Positions 5,019 to 5,421 of a stretch of DNA of 5,421 nt are shown piece by piece. How positions within the stretch are numbered: position 1 is the first letter of the stretch; the number at the start of each line of letters is the position of its first letter. The position numbers and the translations under genes were made by a program. The DNA lies in NCBI GenBank assembly GCA_030632625.1, contig DAOVUK010000262.1, forward strand, positions 1 to 5,421, read 5' to 3'. A model generated the notes under the pieces. That model had not been told where the DNA came from and made no database searches. It saw only the letters and a list, made by a program, of their open reading frames with translations. The stretch comes from Gammaproteobacteria bacterium (GTDB lineage: Bacteria > Pseudomonadota > Gammaproteobacteria > GRL18).

Positions 5019-5219
5019 ATGACACATATTAAATTAGCGCCTGATGTTGAATTCAAAATGGATATTAATCTGGACAATATTACTGAGAATTCCCGTGATT
5101 ATGATGTTCAGCAGCACAAAGCCGAAGTTATTCAGGAATTTGAAAAACGCTTAAGTCAGGTTTTCCCTGAAGGTTTTAAGGTTGACCGTATGGACTTTGG
5201 AATGGATAAGCAGCATTAA
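5019..5219 (+). CDS. Small acidic protein of unknown function, 66 residues
   Basis: I do not recognise this protein. It is cytoplasmic by appearance, with no signal peptide, membrane segment or cysteine, and acidic (14 Asp/Glu against 9 Lys/Arg). By eye it divides into a possible strand (IKLAPDVEFKMDINL, 4-18), an amphipathic helix (about 29-48, VQQHKAEVIQEFEKRLSQVF) and a possible second strand (GFKVDRMDFGM, 52-62), a compact beta-alpha-beta pattern. That it is a real gene is supported by AAGGAGG at 5007-5013, 5 nt before the ATG, which is the best Shine-Dalgarno in the window, and by the absence of any better reading on either strand. It is preceded by a 310-bp structured intergenic region, and its stop lies 1 bp from that of the opposing pentapeptide gene. 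Confidence 0.75.
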   Translation: MTHIKLAPDVEFKMDINLDNITENSRDYDVQQHKAEVIQEFEKRLSQVFPEGFKVDRMDFGMDKQH

Positions 5220-5220
5220 G

Positions 5221-5421
5221 CTAGCGACTCAGGCAACGTCCTACTGATTTTTTATTACAAACACTGCCGTCAAACCAGATGGTATTGGCGAGTATTGTAC
5301 CTGTCAACTTGATTTTTGACGCTTTTGCCCCGGTCAGATCGACATAACTTAAATCTGCTTTAGTAAAAATTGTGCCCCTGAGAACCGCCCCGCGCAGATC
5401 AGCAGCACGTAAACTTGCGCC
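5221..5421 (-). CDS. Pentapeptide-repeat protein, C-terminal part (gene runs off the right edge)
   Basis: The minus strand from 5421 is open for 66 codons and ends in TAG at 5223-5221. The peptide shows A(D/N)LXX-type five-residue periodicity: GASLR-AADLR-GAVLR-GTIFT-KADLS-YVDLT-GAKAS-KIKLT-GTILA-NTIWF. This is the right-handed quadrilateral beta-helix of pentapeptide-repeat proteins. The repeats give way to a cap, WFDGSVCNKKSVGRCLSR, with two cysteines 8 residues apart that could form a disulfide. Such a Trp-Asp-Gly-...-Cys end suggests an exported protein, but the N-terminus that would show a signal or lipobox is outside the window. Pentapeptide proteins have varied or unknown roles, so no function is assigned. 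It is convergent with the 66-residue gene, with only one base between the stops. Confidence 0.85.
   Translation of the reverse strand, partial: GASLRAADLRGAVLRGTIFTKADLSYVDLTGAKASKIKLTGTILANTIWFDGSVCNKKSVGRCLSR
5230..5252 (+). terminator. Weak terminator-like element after the 66-residue gene
   Basis: Eleven bases past the stop, TCAG can pair with CTGA across an 11-nt loop, and six T residues follow directly. The stem is short, and the element lies inside the last codons of the opposing pentapeptide gene, so it may be only coding sequence. It is the nearest thing to a plus-strand terminator here. Confidence 0.2.

Overview
The window comes from a moderately AT-rich gammaproteobacterium outside the classical enterics. 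The evidence is a PrmB that aligns by eye along its whole length with the enterobacterial protein, an AroC carrying the bacterial chorismate synthase signatures, and a PhoP/PhoQ-type two-component pair. The genus cannot be told from the sequence.

Layout, left to right: (1) 1-152, minus: the first 50 codons of an MFS transporter, probably starting at TTG. (2) 190-1302, minus: aroC, 37 bp upstream of the transporter and probably cotranscribed with it. (3) 1303-1549: a divergent regulatory region with a PhoP-box-like site, two perfect palindromes and a consensus -10 for phoP. (4) 1550-2224 and 2221-3675, plus: phoP and phoQ with a 4-bp ATGA overlap. phoQ carries an in-frame 12-bp tandem repeat in the segment joining the two dimerization helices. 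(5) 3764-4708, minus: prmB, convergent with phoQ. (6) 4709-5018: a 310-bp gap with no gene of normal size but a good deal of structure: a symmetric -10, two hairpin-forming segments, a perfect DnaA box, a possible 12-codon leader peptide and a 15-bp tandem duplication. (7) 5019-5219, plus: a 66-residue acidic protein I do not recognise, with a near-perfect Shine-Dalgarno sequence. (8) 5221-5421, minus: the C-terminal end of a pentapeptide-repeat protein, whose stop lies 1 bp from that of the 66-residue gene.

Functionally, prmB and aroC are neighbours in many gammaproteobacteria (for example E. coli). Here a phoPQ operon on the opposite strand lies between them. PrmB methylates ribosomal protein L3, AroC makes chorismate, and PhoPQ is an envelope or cation stress sensor pair, so these are housekeeping genes plus a regulator rather than one pathway. 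The least explained part is the small 66-residue gene with its elaborate leader. Nothing in the window looks like a mobile element, phage, CRISPR array, tRNA or rRNA.
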